Shown here: piece after piece, positions 1 to 11,276 of the stretch
How positions within the stretch are numbered: position 1 is the first letter of the stretch
How the letters are laid out: every line of letters starts with the position of its first letter
Assembly (NCBI GenBank): GCA_020881915.1
Contig: JAJFPB010000003.1
Coordinates: 2,046,001 to 2,110,000 of the forward strand
DNA from: Paramyrothecium sp. XJ0827
Taxonomy: Eukaryota > Ascomycota > Sordariomycetes > Hypocreales > Stachybotryaceae
Length of the DNA stretch: 64,000 nucleotides
Direction: 5' to 3'
Position numbers and translations under genes: made by a program
Notes under the pieces: model-generated
What the model was told of the DNA's origin: nothing
What the model saw: the letters and a program-made list of their open reading frames with translations, nothing else
The model's database searches: none

Positions 1-765
1 CGGTTCGGCAAAGCGATCGGCGTTTACACGTGTGCTTCGAGGCTTCGTGGCCGCATGCCAATGACAATGGTGATGGCCATCTTGCTTCACGCATCCAGGT
101 GCGCCATCATGGTCTTTCTCGTCGCTTGAAGTGATCGTGCTCACTTTGGAGTATTCCCGTGCATTTTGTAACTGCTGTTCAATGGCCCGGACGCTTTCAC
201 CAATGTAGTGTTGTCCTTGAGTAACGTAACGCCAAGAGAATGTGAGGTGTACACGGCCAAGACAGCTGTAACAATGGGGTCGCTCAAAGAAACAAAAGCT
301 GCTGGAACTTGATCAATAGCCATCGAAAAATGTGGTCTAATGGGAAAGATCATTTGCACACAGGGCTGTTGCGGAAACACTCTCAGTGGCTTTCCGCATG
401 CGTCTAAGCACTGGTTTCCTCGCACAAAGTGGTGATGGCTGCCTTGCTCACAAGAGCCTGCGCTAGAATCTAAATGCAATTGAGTTATCGGGACCCGGAA
501 CCGAAACGCTCATGACCCTCCATGGCATCTAGACCAACGTTATTTGAAGTGGTCTGCAGCAGAATCATGCGGGAAAGTGAGGCATGTACAGGGTAGGCAA
601 AATACTAGTGATTGCTGCGGCTTACTAAGAACCGACCCTGATCGGCGGAACGCTAGCCGAACCGCCGACACTTGCAACTTTTTTTTTCTTCCACTTGAGA
701 TAGCGGGCCGCATCGAATTATCGCAGATACTGCAAAACCACACGCACGACAAAAAACAAGCCACC
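1..765. other. Upstream region, no gene supported
   Basis: I see no convincing coding region here. Open frames on both strands are short, lack recognisable motifs and do not continue across plausible introns. The last 70 bases before the NIP7 start are pyrimidine-rich followed by an A-rich leader, which fits a promoter and 5' leader. Confidence 0.5.
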
Positions 766-1396
766 ATGCGCCCCCTCACCGAGCAGGAGACGCAGACCGT
801 CTTCAAGAAGCTGGCGGCCTACACCGGCTCGTCGCTGAAGAACCTGATTGCGCCCCTCGACGACTCGCCCAACGCCGACCGCCACGTCTTCCGCATGTCG
901 CAGTCGCGCGTCTTCTACGTCCGCCTGTCGCTCGCCAACCTCGCCACCTCGATTGCCCGCGAGAAGCTCCTGTCCCTGGGCGTCTGCCTCGGTAAGGCGC
1001 TCTTCCATCCTGCACGTGTCCTGGATAACAACTGACATTGCTGCCCTTTGTCTAGGCCGATTCACGAAGACGGGCAAGTTCCGCCTGCACATCACCGCCC
1101 TGCCCATCCTCGCCGAGCATGCCCGCCACAAGATCTGGATCCGCCCCAACGGCGTGATGCCCTTCCTGTACGGGTCCAACGTCGTCAAGGCCCACGTCGG
1201 GCGCACCGGCGAGGACTGCCCGGAGCACCAGGGCGTCGTCATCTGCAGCATGGACGACGTCCCGCTGGGATTCGGCATCACTGCGAGGAGCACGGCCGAG
1301 GCGAGGAGGCTGGACCCTACCGGTATCGTCTGCTTCCGACAGGCCGATTGCGGAGAGTACCTGCGAGACGAAGATGCGCTGTTCTCCACTGGTTAA
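766..1396 (+). CDS. NIP7: 60S ribosome biogenesis factor NIP7
   Basis: Two exons, 766-991 and 1056-1396, give a 188-residue protein. NIP7 binds pre-60S particles in the nucleolus and is needed for 27S pre-rRNA processing. The start MRPLTEQET, the block LAAYTGSSLKNL, and the C-terminal PUA-like region with GKFRLHITAL and VWIRPNG-like KIWIRPNGVMPFLYG are family hallmarks, and the length is close to the usual 180. The intron (GTAAGG to CTAG, 65 nt) joins in frame as GVCLG-RFTKTGKF. The start codon sits in a strong context (gccaccATG). It is convergent with the amino acid permease downstream. Housekeeping gene; identity is secure. Confidence 0.95.
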
Positions 1397-1832
1397 GCAT
1401 AGTATCGTTGGGTTCGCGAAGATCTCTACGAGATATCCCAGCCTCTTCGTGGTGGGGTGTGGCAGCTTTGAGGCTTGCAAGTTCAAGTCCAAACGCATTA
1501 TTTGGCCCGCCACTGATCTGGCGAATCAAAAATTTGAAAGGGAAATACCTCGAATACAGTATCGCCAATCGATCGCCAGTCGGGCATCCTCCCGCCATTC
1601 ATCGACAAAGATGCGCAGGGGGAAATGAGATTGATGGAGGACCGAGGTGAATTGGCTTGTGGACGGACAAAAAGCATCAACTTTCATGGAATGGCGTTGG
1701 GAGTCATCGATGGGCTTGGGATAGGTCCCGGCCGCGGCTTTGGAACTCGCGCAATCAAATGACCAGTAGTTTATGATCTACTTATTATGTCGAAATCTAT
1801 GCAAAAGTCTGTTCATGTGTAATGCTGAGGAT
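1397..1832. other. Intergenic gap between convergent genes
   Basis: This holds the 3' ends of two convergent genes. No coding potential or repeat structure is visible. Confidence 0.5.
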
Positions 1833-3657
1833 TTAGCTCTCTCCGTGCGCCACTTCGTCCCCGTCAAACCACAATTTCTTGGCCCAGTAAAACGCAACGC
1901 CCAGAACCCAGATCACCACCAAGATGAGGGCCTGGACGGGGGCAAAAACGGCACCTCGCACGACGACAAATCCGCTGACCAGGACGAAGATTAAGGGGAT
2001 GATGATCAATGGCTTGTAGGGTCTGTGCAGTTCCGGCTCCCGGTACCGCAGGATGACGCCGCCGAGCACGGCGAGGAGGAAGAAGGAGTATTCGCCCAAG
2101 CCGTTGAGTGTCAACAGGGTGCGGAAGTCGCCGAACAGAATGTAGAAGGTCGAGAGCACAGCCGTGAGGATGATGGCATTGATCGGAGCATCGGAACGGC
2201 TTTTGCTGGTACTGCCGGCTGGCACAGCTGCAGGGTCTGGCCTTGGTTCAATTCCAACACGGCCTACTACGGTGAAAAGGGCCGGGAACCACTTCTTGTT
2301 GGCGGCCGCGACAGTCATCCGGCTTGCCACGAAGTCGTTGCCCAGCAGGGAGCCGGCGACGACGAGGCAGATAAACACGGCAGCGACGACGCCGAGTGCC
2401 GGGCCCACCAGCCTTGTCATTGCGGTCTATCAAGGGCTCGCGCGTTAGCAAATCGGGGCACAAACAAGTGAAAGGCGATGAGAGTACGTACCACGGCCAC
2501 GCTGTCGGTGGTTGAGACGACATTCCACGGCAGGAGCACGTAGTATGCGGCGTTTGCGAATAGGAAGCAGAGGATCACCGTGGGGATTGAGCTGTTGATG
2601 GCCAGGGGGAGCTGTCGAGCCGGGTCGGATAGCTCAGACGTGACATAGATGGCCTACACGGCTCTGTTAGATGATCGACCTTCCTACGGGATGCTGTAGA
2701 CTCACCTTGTCCCAGCCGGAGTACGCCCACAGGGCACCATACAGTGCGGCAGAGTAATGTCCCAGCAGCTCCCATGCATTGACCTTTGTCCAATCCGTCT
2801 CCGTCCCGTCAGGGTTGATCGTCTTGCGGTACGCGAACCAAGACTTGCGGTACCAGTCCCGGCCGCCGACATGGTGCCAGTCCGGATGCGCGAGCTGGAT
2901 GCTCACGACGGCCAGCGCGGCGATGACGACGGCGGCGATGGTGATGAACTTGAGGTGCACGAAGAAGCCGTTGAGGCGGGTGCTCGCCTTGGTGCTGATG
3001 CAGTTGGCCACGCTCATGGTGGCAAGGACGAGGATGGACAGCAGCTTGTGCTCGATCCGGCCCGCCTCATTCAGCACCCCGGCGACAGAGTAGGCGCTCT
3101 CCACAAAGACAATGCTCAGGATGGCGAGGGTGGCGGGCATCACGGCCACGATCCAAGTCCACGCCGCGAGGAAGCCCCAGACGTCACCGTAGACGCGCTG
3201 CAAGTAGGGCTGGACGCCGCCTGCGGAAACAAGCAGGTCAGCTTCGTTTGTTCGACTAGTCACGCACGCGACACCACGGCAGCGAGAGCCACAGAGCTTC
3301 TGACTCACCTTCGCCTGGGATGGCTGTCCCAAGCTCCGCGAACGTGGTGGCCCCCGTCCACGCGAGCACGCCCCCCACCAGCCAGATGACGAGCGCGATG
3401 CCGGGCGACGGCACGTTGGTGTCGATGGCGCCGGGCGAGGTGAAGACGCCGCTCCCGATGACGATGCCGATGACAATGGCAAAGACCTCGGCGGTCCCGA
3501 GGTTCTTGGTAAAGGTGGCCCGCTCCGCCTGGGACGGCGTGGCGGGCGTCACGAAGCCGCCGATGGAGAAGTAGTCCTCGGCTTCATCTTGGCCGCGCTG
3601 TTCTGCGAGCAGCGGCCGCTGCACGTCCTCGCTGGCTCGTGGTGCTCCAGCCGGCAT
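1833..3657 (-). CDS. LAT-type amino acid permease (APC superfamily)
   Basis: Four exons (3657-3309, 3220-2706, 2653-2492, 2426-1833) give 539 residues. The protein has a hydrophilic N-terminus followed by about twelve hydrophobic segments. The first carries the APC signature GIVIGSGVFTSPGAI, and TFAELGTAIPGEGG continues correctly across intron 1. It most resembles L-type amino acid transporters and the fungal methionine permease group, so uptake of a neutral amino acid at the plasma membrane is likely; the substrate cannot be read from sequence. All introns are GT-AG and keep frame. It is divergent from the kinase-like gene, with a CT-rich stretch (3773-3812) in the shared upstream region. 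Confidence 0.88.
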
Positions 3658-4286
3658 CGTGGATTGACCTCGAGAATGAATGAGTCAATCTTGAAAATGA
3701 AGGGAGGTTGGCAACGGGGGTCGTTTATGACGTGACGTGGAGAACGGGGCAGATGATCCCCACAGATTGACTACTACCTACCTTACCTTACCTACCCTAT
3801 TCCGTACCGTACGCGGCGGACATGTGCTGTCGCGGTTCGCGGTTGATGTGGTGCCTGTCGCACGGATTCAGGCGAATTTGTATCAACGTTCGCAATCTGC
3901 TATAGAATTCACATTGCAGACACGACAAAAATTGCTGAGACGCATTCTTGCGATGAAAAGACGGCTACTAAATTCGTGAGGACAGCCGTGCGCTGATACC
4001 CGCAAGATCTTGTCCCTCACCCGCTCGCCCTTCTTAAACCGCTGCACGCCACGGCGAAGCGATAACAACGTTGACTTTTGTCGCGCAGCATGCAAATCTC
4101 GTGATCGGGGGAATGTGGCGACCGTGCTGGGCGCTCATACCCAGTCCACGCCAATGACCATGTCAACGTTAACCCCCCGACGGCTCCAGGTCAGAGTGCC
4201 CAACACGTGATATCTGGGCAACGCCGGAAACTTGTTCGCCAGTCTCAGATTCTACAACCTCTTTCAACCGTCAACCTCAACGCGAG
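3658..4286. promoter_or_regulatory. Shared upstream region of permease and kinase-like gene
   Basis: A divergent promoter region of about 630 bases. It contains a run of short ctacc/cttacc repeats at 3773-3812, a common type of pyrimidine-rich fungal promoter element. No TATA box is evident. The role is inferred from position. Confidence 0.35.
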
Positions 4287-5069
4287 ATGCGCGGGCGTGG
4301 CTCAATGTCATCCGTGTCCTTCGACAACTCTTTGGCCAATGCAAAGGATGCCACCGAATCAGCTCCATCACCCGTAAAGGTATCTGCATTTTGCATCGGC
4401 TTCTGCTGCTACCCTGGGTATTCTGACCTGGAAATATCCCAGATCCGTCTCGGACGCGACACAGTCTTTGCAGTTGGGGAACAGAACGACAGCGATCATC
4501 CCAACGTTGTGCGGCTCTCAGTTCTTCGCAGCTCCTTCGACTGCACCGCAATCTCACTGCTTAGCCGAATGCCCTCAATCATTTGTGCTATTGTTACATC
4601 GATTGTCCCAGGCTATTTTCTTCCGTCAAGGATCATCGTCAAGAAGCTGGAACCAGGCTGGGAAGCCGAGTTTGATAACGAGAAGCTCATGTATGAGAGG
4701 CTGAAGCCTTTGCAGGATAGCTTGATACCTAACTTTTTCGGCGAGGCCGTATGCCACGGCACTCGCGCCCTGCTTCTCTCCGAAGTTCATGGTGTCGAAC
4801 CGTGTAATCAGAAGCCCCCCTACATGCAACCGGATGACTTCAAGCGACGGCTTGAAGCAAGCTTTAGTGAGCTGGCGGCATTTGGCTTAGCCTATGGTGA
4901 CTTGAAGCTTGATAACTTCCTCATTGTCGACGACCGACTTGTCATTCTGGACCTGGAGTCTGTGTACGAGGATTCGCCCGATGAAATTAGATACCAAAAT
5001 GAGACGGGCGTGGTCCACATGAAAAAGATGTATGAGAGACACTTGAAGGGAATATCTGACGGATGGTAG
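4287..5069 (+). CDS. Kinase-like protein, compact fungal type
   Basis: Up to 260 residues as one open frame. The C-terminal two thirds look like a small protein-kinase fold: IIVKKL with a candidate ATP-binding lysine, a downstream FDNEKLMYERL helix, the catalytic-loop-like YGDLKLDNFLI (Tyr in place of the His of HRD) and VILDLESV in place of DFG. Catalytic Asp and Asn are kept, so activity is possible. Positions 4374-4442 form a frame-neutral 69-nt candidate intron (GTAAAG to CCCAG with a CTGAC branch site); removing it gives 237 residues. I know no specific function; similar small kinase-like proteins are common in fungi. Confidence 0.7.
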   Translation: MRGRGSMSSVSFDNSLANAKDATESAPSPVKVSAFCIGFCCYPGYSDLEISQIRLGRDTVFAVGEQNDSDHPNVVRLSVLRSSFDCTAISLLSRMPSIICAIVTSIVPGYFLPSRIIVKKLEPGWEAEFDNEKLMYERLKPLQDSLIPNFFGEAVCHGTRALLLSEVHGVEPCNQKPPYMQPDDFKRRLEASFSELAAFGLAYGDLKLDNFLIVDDRLVILDLESVYEDSPDEIRYQNETGVVHMKKMYERHLKGISDGW

Positions 5070-5711
5070 GGTCGGCTCTGTACATTGGCGCCTGTAGATT
5101 AGCGGATGTATGGCAATTGAAGCATGTTAAAGACCAATACCATTCTATTGGCACAGTGTTCTAAAATCCGCATTTCATCCAGACTGAGGATGCCATACCA
5201 TGGCTGCTGTCGAATTGGCGTGCACGCTCAAAGGAACGTGCCTTGATAAATGGCCCTGAGGCATACGGAACTTGTGACGATCCCGGGGAAAAAAAAAAGA
5301 CTCCAGTTTGGCCTCGAGATTCACTTCGCTGCCACCAACTGTGAGAAACATGCATCTCCCTAATAAACCAATGCCGAGGATTATCGTGTTGGGCTGAATG
5401 CCATTCGCTCATCCTTTCATCTAAAAAAAGGTCACGGCTTGTGCAGATCTGCCCTAACCAGCCAGCCGGTGCGTACGGCTGAAAATGTAGTCGCAACTCG
5501 TCAACCAATTAGTTGGGCGCTCAGCTACCAGGATCAGTCACAGCCTAGCTAATTCGTATTTCGTGTTATAACGCTCAGGCCCCCTTTCGGTTCTCGCATT
5601 GTTGACTTTCTTCTTTTCTTGCATGGCGTCGCCATAAAATTTCCGTGGTTGTAACCATGTGCCAAGTTGTACGACAACAAAAGCAACCTTCCAAGTCCCA
5701 AAACTACTATC
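5070..5711. other. Intergenic region upstream of DUF6536-type gene
   Basis: No supported gene. Small open frames on the minus strand lack motifs. It should contain the 3' end of the kinase-like gene and the promoter of the membrane protein. Confidence 0.4.
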
Positions 5712-7925
5712 ATGGAGTTAACGGAACCCAAATCTCAGGCCGAGACAAGCATGGAGCCTGTTGAAGCAAAGAAGGAACAGCTGCCAGCAAAAGCGCCGCT
5801 GGCAGTAGCGTTGCTTTGGGCCTGCATTGCCGGCTGGACATGTTTGGCCCTCAACCTGGCATGGACCATTTGGGCAGTGGTCAAGTACCCTGCTGACAAG
5901 TCCTTGGTTGGTGTTCTGTTCGAAGGGTCATGCTCGAAGACAAGCAGCCTGAGCATGTGGCTGCATTTGCTCATCAACGTTGTGTCAACCGCCCTACTCG
6001 CGGCGTCCAACTACTGCATGCAAATCGCCTTGGCGCCGACGAGGGAGGACGTCGACGCTGCTCATAGCCAGCTGAAGACCCTCTCAATTGGGACCCCATC
6101 GATACGCAACCTCGGCAGGACATCACCACTGAGAGCTTTCATCTGGTGGTTGTTGGCGCTAGGATCCATCCCTCTGCACCTCGTCTTCAACAGCGCCATA
6201 TTCTCTGCCATCACTGTGTCGGAGTATTCATTCGCTATAGCAGACGAAACCTTCATCACTGAAAAACCTCGTTGGAGCGTCAATGCGAGCTATACATTGA
6301 CTCAATTCGCGCGTGCGCCTTTCAACTCGACGGCGGTCCGGACTTGGGATCGCCTTGAGCCAGACGAGTGCCTGGCCGCATATGGCACGGAGTTTGTGAC
6401 CGGTCGTCGCAATGTCCTGGTCGTGGTTGACGCAGAAGATCGCGTTCTGGACAAAAACTACGAGGGTGAAGATACAACCAACCCCCGACGGCCGATCCCA
6501 GATCCACTGGGCGAACACCGACTGGAAGGAGGTTATCGCCCATTCACGTCCGGTGTCTGGTCTTACTTGGCTCCTAAGCATTACGACTGGCTTTGCTTCG
6601 GAATGCTGCAGCCTACCGCCGTCACAGGTTTAGCTGAACGTCCCGGTGTTGAAAACCTGCCTGCATCGACCGAATCATCAGGCGTACATATCTGCAACCC
6701 TAAGCTTCTGCAACAGATGCACGAAAAATGGAGAATCGTGAACCTGCCATACGACTATACCGTACGATACTGCCTAAGCGAGCCCAATGAAGAGTCATGT
6801 CGCCTCGAATATAGTCCTGTTATACTCGGTATCATTTGTGCCGCAAATCTACTCAAGGCCTTAATGATTACTATTGTGTTCCTGACACACCGGAAGTCGT
6901 CGCCTTTTCTCACCTTGGGCGATGCAATCACCTCGTTCCTGAACCGACCTGATGCTAGCACTGCGGGCCGCTGCACATGGACAAAGCATGACTTTAAAAC
7001 AGAGAGTAGATGGAGCAAGCCAGGGACCCCTAGACCTTTGGGGATGTATCGAAAGCGTTACGGAGCTGTCCCGTCACGCTTGCGGTGGTCTCTGACAGTG
7101 GTCTCATTTATTGCAGCGCTTGGATTGTTGATTGCACTCCTTGCGCAAGGTATAACAGGAGATGCTCGAGATGCCAGCGTCAAGATTGGGGATATGTGGG
7201 AGCGTGGCTTTGGTACCATCAACACAATATCCCTTATCGGAAAGGGTAGGGGTGGTCACGAATCTTGGCGCCGCAGTACCCTTTCGATGGTTGTGCTAGC
7301 CAACACGCCGCAACTGCTGCTCTCCATCCTATACTACTCGTACAATGCCTTGTTCACCGCTATGTGGGCTGGAGCGGAGTGGTCGAGATTTGGCAAGCAA
7401 GTGAACTCTGCCGATCGTAAGACCCTAAGGGTATCAAAGCCGCGCGAGAACCAGAGAGGCTCATACTACCTTCAACTTCCATTTAGGATCTCAATACCCC
7501 TCATTGTCCTCTCGGTTATTTTGCACTGGTTAACATCACAGTCGCTGTTCTTAGCTAAGGTTGGTGGAACGGACAGTCACGGAGGGAACAGCCAAAATTT
7601 CGTCACAACATGCGGATACTCCAACATTGCAATCATCTTCGGCATAGCTGTTGGAGGACTGGCATTGGTGCTATTGTTAGGTGCGGCTGCGCTACCATTG
7701 GCAAGCCATATACCCATCGTGGGAAGTTCCTCGGCAGCAATCTCCGCAGCTTGCCACCCCTTGGCTAAGAACGTCGACCCGTACAGAGATGCAATAGGAT
7801 GGGGGGTTGAGTCCTGGGAAGCTGAAGGAGGCCAGGAAGACAGTCAGACGGACCAACAACCACTACACTGCACCCTTACGAGTGGGGAGACACGGGCTCC
7901 GGTAAAAGACGAGGTCTATGCTTGA
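5712..7925 (+). CDS. Large integral membrane protein, DUF6536-like
   Basis: A single-exon gene of 737 residues. I chose the ATG at 5712, which opens MELTEPKSQ. After a short acidic N-terminus comes a hydrophobic segment with ALLWACIAGWTCLALNLAW, then VLFEGSC, SLWLHLLIN-like SMWLHLLINVVSTALLAASNY and MQIALAPTREDVDAAH, a pattern I recognise from fungal membrane proteins with a DUF6536 N-terminal domain. Further hydrophobic segments follow around residues 155-185, 365-390, 460-485, 530-560, 605-630 and 655-690, with a long extracytoplasmic-looking loop between. Function is unknown in the family. Confidence 0.8.
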   Translation: MELTEPKSQAETSMEPVEAKKEQLPAKAPLAVALLWACIAGWTCLALNLAWTIWAVVKYPADKSLVGVLFEGSCSKTSSLSMWLHLLINVVSTALLAASNYCMQIALAPTREDVDAAHSQLKTLSIGTPSIRNLGRTSPLRAFIWWLLALGSIPLHLVFNSAIFSAITVSEYSFAIADETFITEKPRWSVNASYTLTQFARAPFNSTAVRTWDRLEPDECLAAYGTEFVTGRRNVLVVVDAEDRVLDKNYEGEDTTNPRRPIPDPLGEHRLEGGYRPFTSGVWSYLAPKHYDWLCFGMLQPTAVTGLAERPGVENLPASTESSGVHICNPKLLQQMHEKWRIVNLPYDYTVRYCLSEPNEESCRLEYSPVILGIICAANLLKALMITIVFLTHRKSSPFLTLGDAITSFLNRPDASTAGRCTWTKHDFKTESRWSKPGTPRPLGMYRKRYGAVPSRLRWSLTVVSFIAALGLLIALLAQGITGDARDASVKIGDMWERGFGTINTISLIGKGRGGHESWRRSTLSMVVLANTPQLLLSILYYSYNALFTAMWAGAEWSRFGKQVNSADRKTLRVSKPRENQRGSYYLQLPFRISIPLIVLSVILHWLTSQSLFLAKVGGTDSHGGNSQNFVTTCGYSNIAIIFGIAVGGLALVLLLGAAALPLASHIPIVGSSSAAISAACHPLAKNVDPYRDAIGWGVESWEAEGGQEDSQTDQQPLHCTLTSGETRAPVKDEVYA

Positions 7926-7937
7926 TCTAAGCTTATG

Positions 7938-9150
7938 TTAAATCGAAACTGTGTTCACATGAGAAACGGAAGGTATAATCTTAGTCACCGGTGACTTGAG
8001 ATCCGACTGCTTCACAAGCTTGTCAACGTTGACGCGCGGGTGCTTCGTACTCAGGAACCATTCGATCGTCGTCTCAAGCCCTTCTTCTAGGGGCACCAGG
8101 GGCGACCAGGCCAGGACATCTTTTGCCAGGCTGATGTCCGGCTTGCGCCGGATAGGATCATCCTGCCGCTTGGGTAGGAACTTGATAGGAACCGGCTCCT
8201 TCTGTCCAAGTTTGAGCGCCACGGCTCTAGCGATTGTGCCTGCAATTTCTCCGATGGGCGTTTCCCGGTCACTGCCTATGTTGACTGGCCCGACGTAATC
8301 GCTTTCCATTAATGCAACGAGGCCTCTGATGCAGTCTGTCGCAAATTGGAAGCAGCGAGTTGCATTGCCGTCCCCGTATACGATGATGGGCTTGTTGTCC
8401 ATTGCTGCGGCGATGAAATTGGGCACTGCTCGACCATCGTTGATCTTCATGTGTGGCCCGTAGGCGTTGAAAATACGGGCCACTCGCACGTCAAGGTTGT
8501 GTTTCGCTCGGTATCCGTAGGCGAGTGATTCGGCAACTCTTTTGCCTTCGTCGTAGCATGAACGAGGGCCAAAACAATTTACATTGCCCCAGTACTTTTC
8601 TGACTGCGGCACCACAAGGGGGTCTCCGTAGGTTTCTGCGAAGATCATCAATGTCTTAGAATGCCGAGAGAATACGACCCCGCGTACCTGAAGTGCTCGC
8701 TAGAAGTAGTCTCGCTTTATGCTTCAATGCAAGCTCGAGCACATTTTTGGTTCCTTGGAAGCATGTTTCCAGGATTTCGAGTGGGCGAGTCTCGAAGTGA
8801 TCCGGACTCGCCGGACACGCAAGATGATATATCTCCTTCAGGCTCACAAACTGTGGCAGAGTCTTTCGGACATCGCCCCTGGTAGAACAGTCAGACTTTG
8901 AAAAACGTGCCAGCCTGAAGAATATTCAACGAACACTACATAACTGAAGTTTGGATTGTTTTCAAAACTGGTCAAATTTTCCTTGTAACCTGTCCACATG
9001 GAATCCAAAACAATGACATTATCTCCTTTTTGGAGTAGAGAGCGAACAAGATGATGGCCAAGAAAGCCCGCGCCCTGTAACGAACATTAGCTAGATCTCC
9101 TGGGTCCCACTCACGGGGAGTCCACTTACACCGGTAACGAGAACACTCAT
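7938..9150 (-). CDS. UDP-glucuronate decarboxylase-like NAD epimerase
   Basis: An extended SDR-family sugar-nucleotide enzyme. Exon 1 (9150-9130, MSVLVTG) joins across a GTAAGT intron to GAGFLGHH at 9074, completing the NAD-binding GxxGxxG. Downstream are IYHLACPASPDHF, LLLASTS-ETYGDP (joined across an intron at 8687-8636), the catalytic SCYDEGKR (Tyr and Lys of YxxxK), RVARIFNAYGP and the C-terminal DDPIRRKPDI. This set is close to UDP-xylose synthases, which convert UDP-glucuronate to UDP-xylose. The segment about 8960-8850 must contain an intron, but no join of the usual length keeps frame; a 44-nt GT-AG option gives a join ending RGDVRKTL. Either an unusually short intron or a frameshift is present there. 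Confidence 0.78.
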
Positions 9151-10847
9151 TTTTATCTAGATTTTATATTAGGTGAACGTGTAAATGACTGGTATCTGCG
9201 CTTTGACTAACGAAAGCACTGTGGGAGAGCCATTTCTTTAAATCCTATCTCCATTAAAGTGGTCGCTAGCGACGGGGTGGAATGTGAGACATCATGGACA
9301 AACCTTGCCCTATTGACTTTGCCAAAAGCGTGTCTTAGCCAAGGAATTTTGGATGCTGTTCCCGACGTTCTCGTTTCTGATGACGTACAAGTTTACACAA
9401 ATCTGATCCAAGATTTCGCCATGTCACCAGATCACAGTTCGTGGCTTCAGGCTAGCCTCAGCTCCTTCATCCGTCATTGCACATGTGCATAATGACAAGA
9501 CCCCGGTATACGGTGAAGGATCCCGCGGCCTTCAAAAAGCGTGTCTTGAGCAATGCCCGCCAAAAACAGATTTCCGTCATCTGCCGATTCGCATTGCAAA
9601 CTCGGGAACTCAACTTTATCCTGGAGCAACTTTGATATGCCTCAACTGCTGCTGTACTCCGCATTCCAAAGCATGGCTGCATGGTTATTCTTTCGTGTCG
9701 CATGCACACCGCTGCTTTCCGAGACAATGGCTCACCACATCATACGACTTCTTCACCACTGACGCAGGCCCCGGTTGCAAGAATGAGCAGCAAACATCTC
9801 TTGCCAATAGGCTGAGCATTGTGAGAAAAGAGAGCACAATGAGATCGAGGTGCACGAGATATATTCAAGGTTACTTCAATCTTGAAGGAAGCCTCATTGC
9901 CTGCTCTGGACGATGATTTTGAGTACATGACGATCGTGGCACCCCAACACTTCGCGGGTGAAGCTCCTCTAACATTCACATTAGTCCACCTGCGGAGTAA
10001 TAGCCAGGAAGTAATGAGACACTGCTTTACTAGTAGAGGGCCTATATCCTGTGGGATAATCCCCCAACAGGATGACTCTTTATTAATGAAAATGATGCTC
10101 TACAGTTTGACCTATGAAACAGGTTAATGTCTTGTGCAAACATTGACGAGCATTTGGTGATCCGGCCGCAACAGATTCAGATTATAAGACGGGCAAGATG
10201 GAAGGGGGATTTCGGGAAGCTGAAGTGAGTCTGTCGGGCGGAGGAACATGTGTCAAGACCACCCACTCGTATGCCGTCCAAGATTTGCGGCCCAGTATGA
10301 GACCGTTCCACGGTCTCGGCTAATTGGACGAATATGCACCGGCGGAGATTCCGGCAAGATATTCTAGAATCAATCTGCAAGGGGGCGGAGAAGTCTAAAA
10401 CGAAAAATGACGTGTCTAGCTTGCAAGTCACTTCGTACATCTGAAGTAATATCGCCGTTACCTTGTTGGGGCCGGTGAGTCGCTTTCTGGAGGAGGACCG
10501 TAGATCCTACAGCGCAACTTTTCAAATCTCACCGCCAGCTCTGCTCTACCACTTGATTAGTATTCTCTGGCGCCACGGGCATTTCGTGTAGTGCAAATGA
10601 TCTCCCAGTACGGCAGCGAATAGAAATCCGCGGCGCCATGGCAGATGGAGAAAAGCTTCGGGCTGCCTACCCCTCCCCTGGCCGCGTGAATTGGTAGGGC
10701 TTCTCGATGTGTTAAACTTCACCCCCAAAAATTCAATTCATTCCGTCAACAAGTCTCTCAGGCGTCTGTATTGTGGTCATCAAATTTCATCTTCCCCTTT
10801 AGTCCCGAGAAACTACGACACATCTCGCTAGTCTTCTAGACCAGATA
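9151..10847. other. Gene-poor gap of 1.7 kb
   Basis: No supported gene. Open frames of up to about 140 codons occur, but their translations are low in recognisable motifs and show no join with neighbours. The last 100 bases are pyrimidine-rich, as expected for the leader of the next gene. Confidence 0.4.
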
Positions 10848-11276
10848 ATGCCTCGCTACGCAATTCTTATCAAGGCAAGCCTTACCTCTGAGGGCAAAGG
10901 CAAACCGTCATCAGACACGCTAGCCGCGGTCGCCAAGTTCAACGAGGAAATGCACATAGCTGGTGTGCTCCTCGGAGGCGAGGGCCTACGTCCAACGTCG
11001 GAGGGCTACCGTGTGAAGTTCACCGCCACACAAGATGAGGTGGAGGTAATCCCCGGGCCGCTTGATCTTCAGCATCAATCGACCATCTCCGGGTGGTGGA
11101 TCATCAAAGCGGAAAGCGGCGAAGATGCCCTCGGCTGGGCCAAGAAGATTCCGTTTCGAGGTACACAGAATGCGGAGGTGGAGGTTCGGCGGATCTCGAC
11201 TCCGGAGGACTTTGACATGAGCGACGATCTCAAGAAGCGGGAGGAGGTATTGAGGGCAGAGATCGAGGGCAAATGA
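10848..11276 (+). CDS. YCII/DGPF-domain small protein
   Basis: An uninterrupted 142-residue frame starting MPRYAILIKAS. The pattern of an N-terminal YAILIKA strand, FNEEMHIAGVLLGGEGLRP, GYRVKF, a GPLD loop, SGWWIIKAES and EDALGWAKKIPF followed by VEVRRI is typical of the YCII-related ferredoxin-like fold, often named DGPF-domain or PhnB-like proteins. The family is small, cytosolic and mostly uncharacterised; a catalytic role is unproven. It stands alone with gaps on both sides. Confidence 0.88.
   Translation: MPRYAILIKASLTSEGKGKPSSDTLAAVAKFNEEMHIAGVLLGGEGLRPTSEGYRVKFTATQDEVEVIPGPLDLQHQSTISGWWIIKAESGEDALGWAKKIPFRGTQNAEVEVRRISTPEDFDMSDDLKKREEVLRAEIEGK

Noticed and set aside
9485..9916. Open frame of about 140 codons in the gap after the epimerase
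   Set aside because: No domain, atypical composition and overlapping open frames on the other strand; nothing supports translation.
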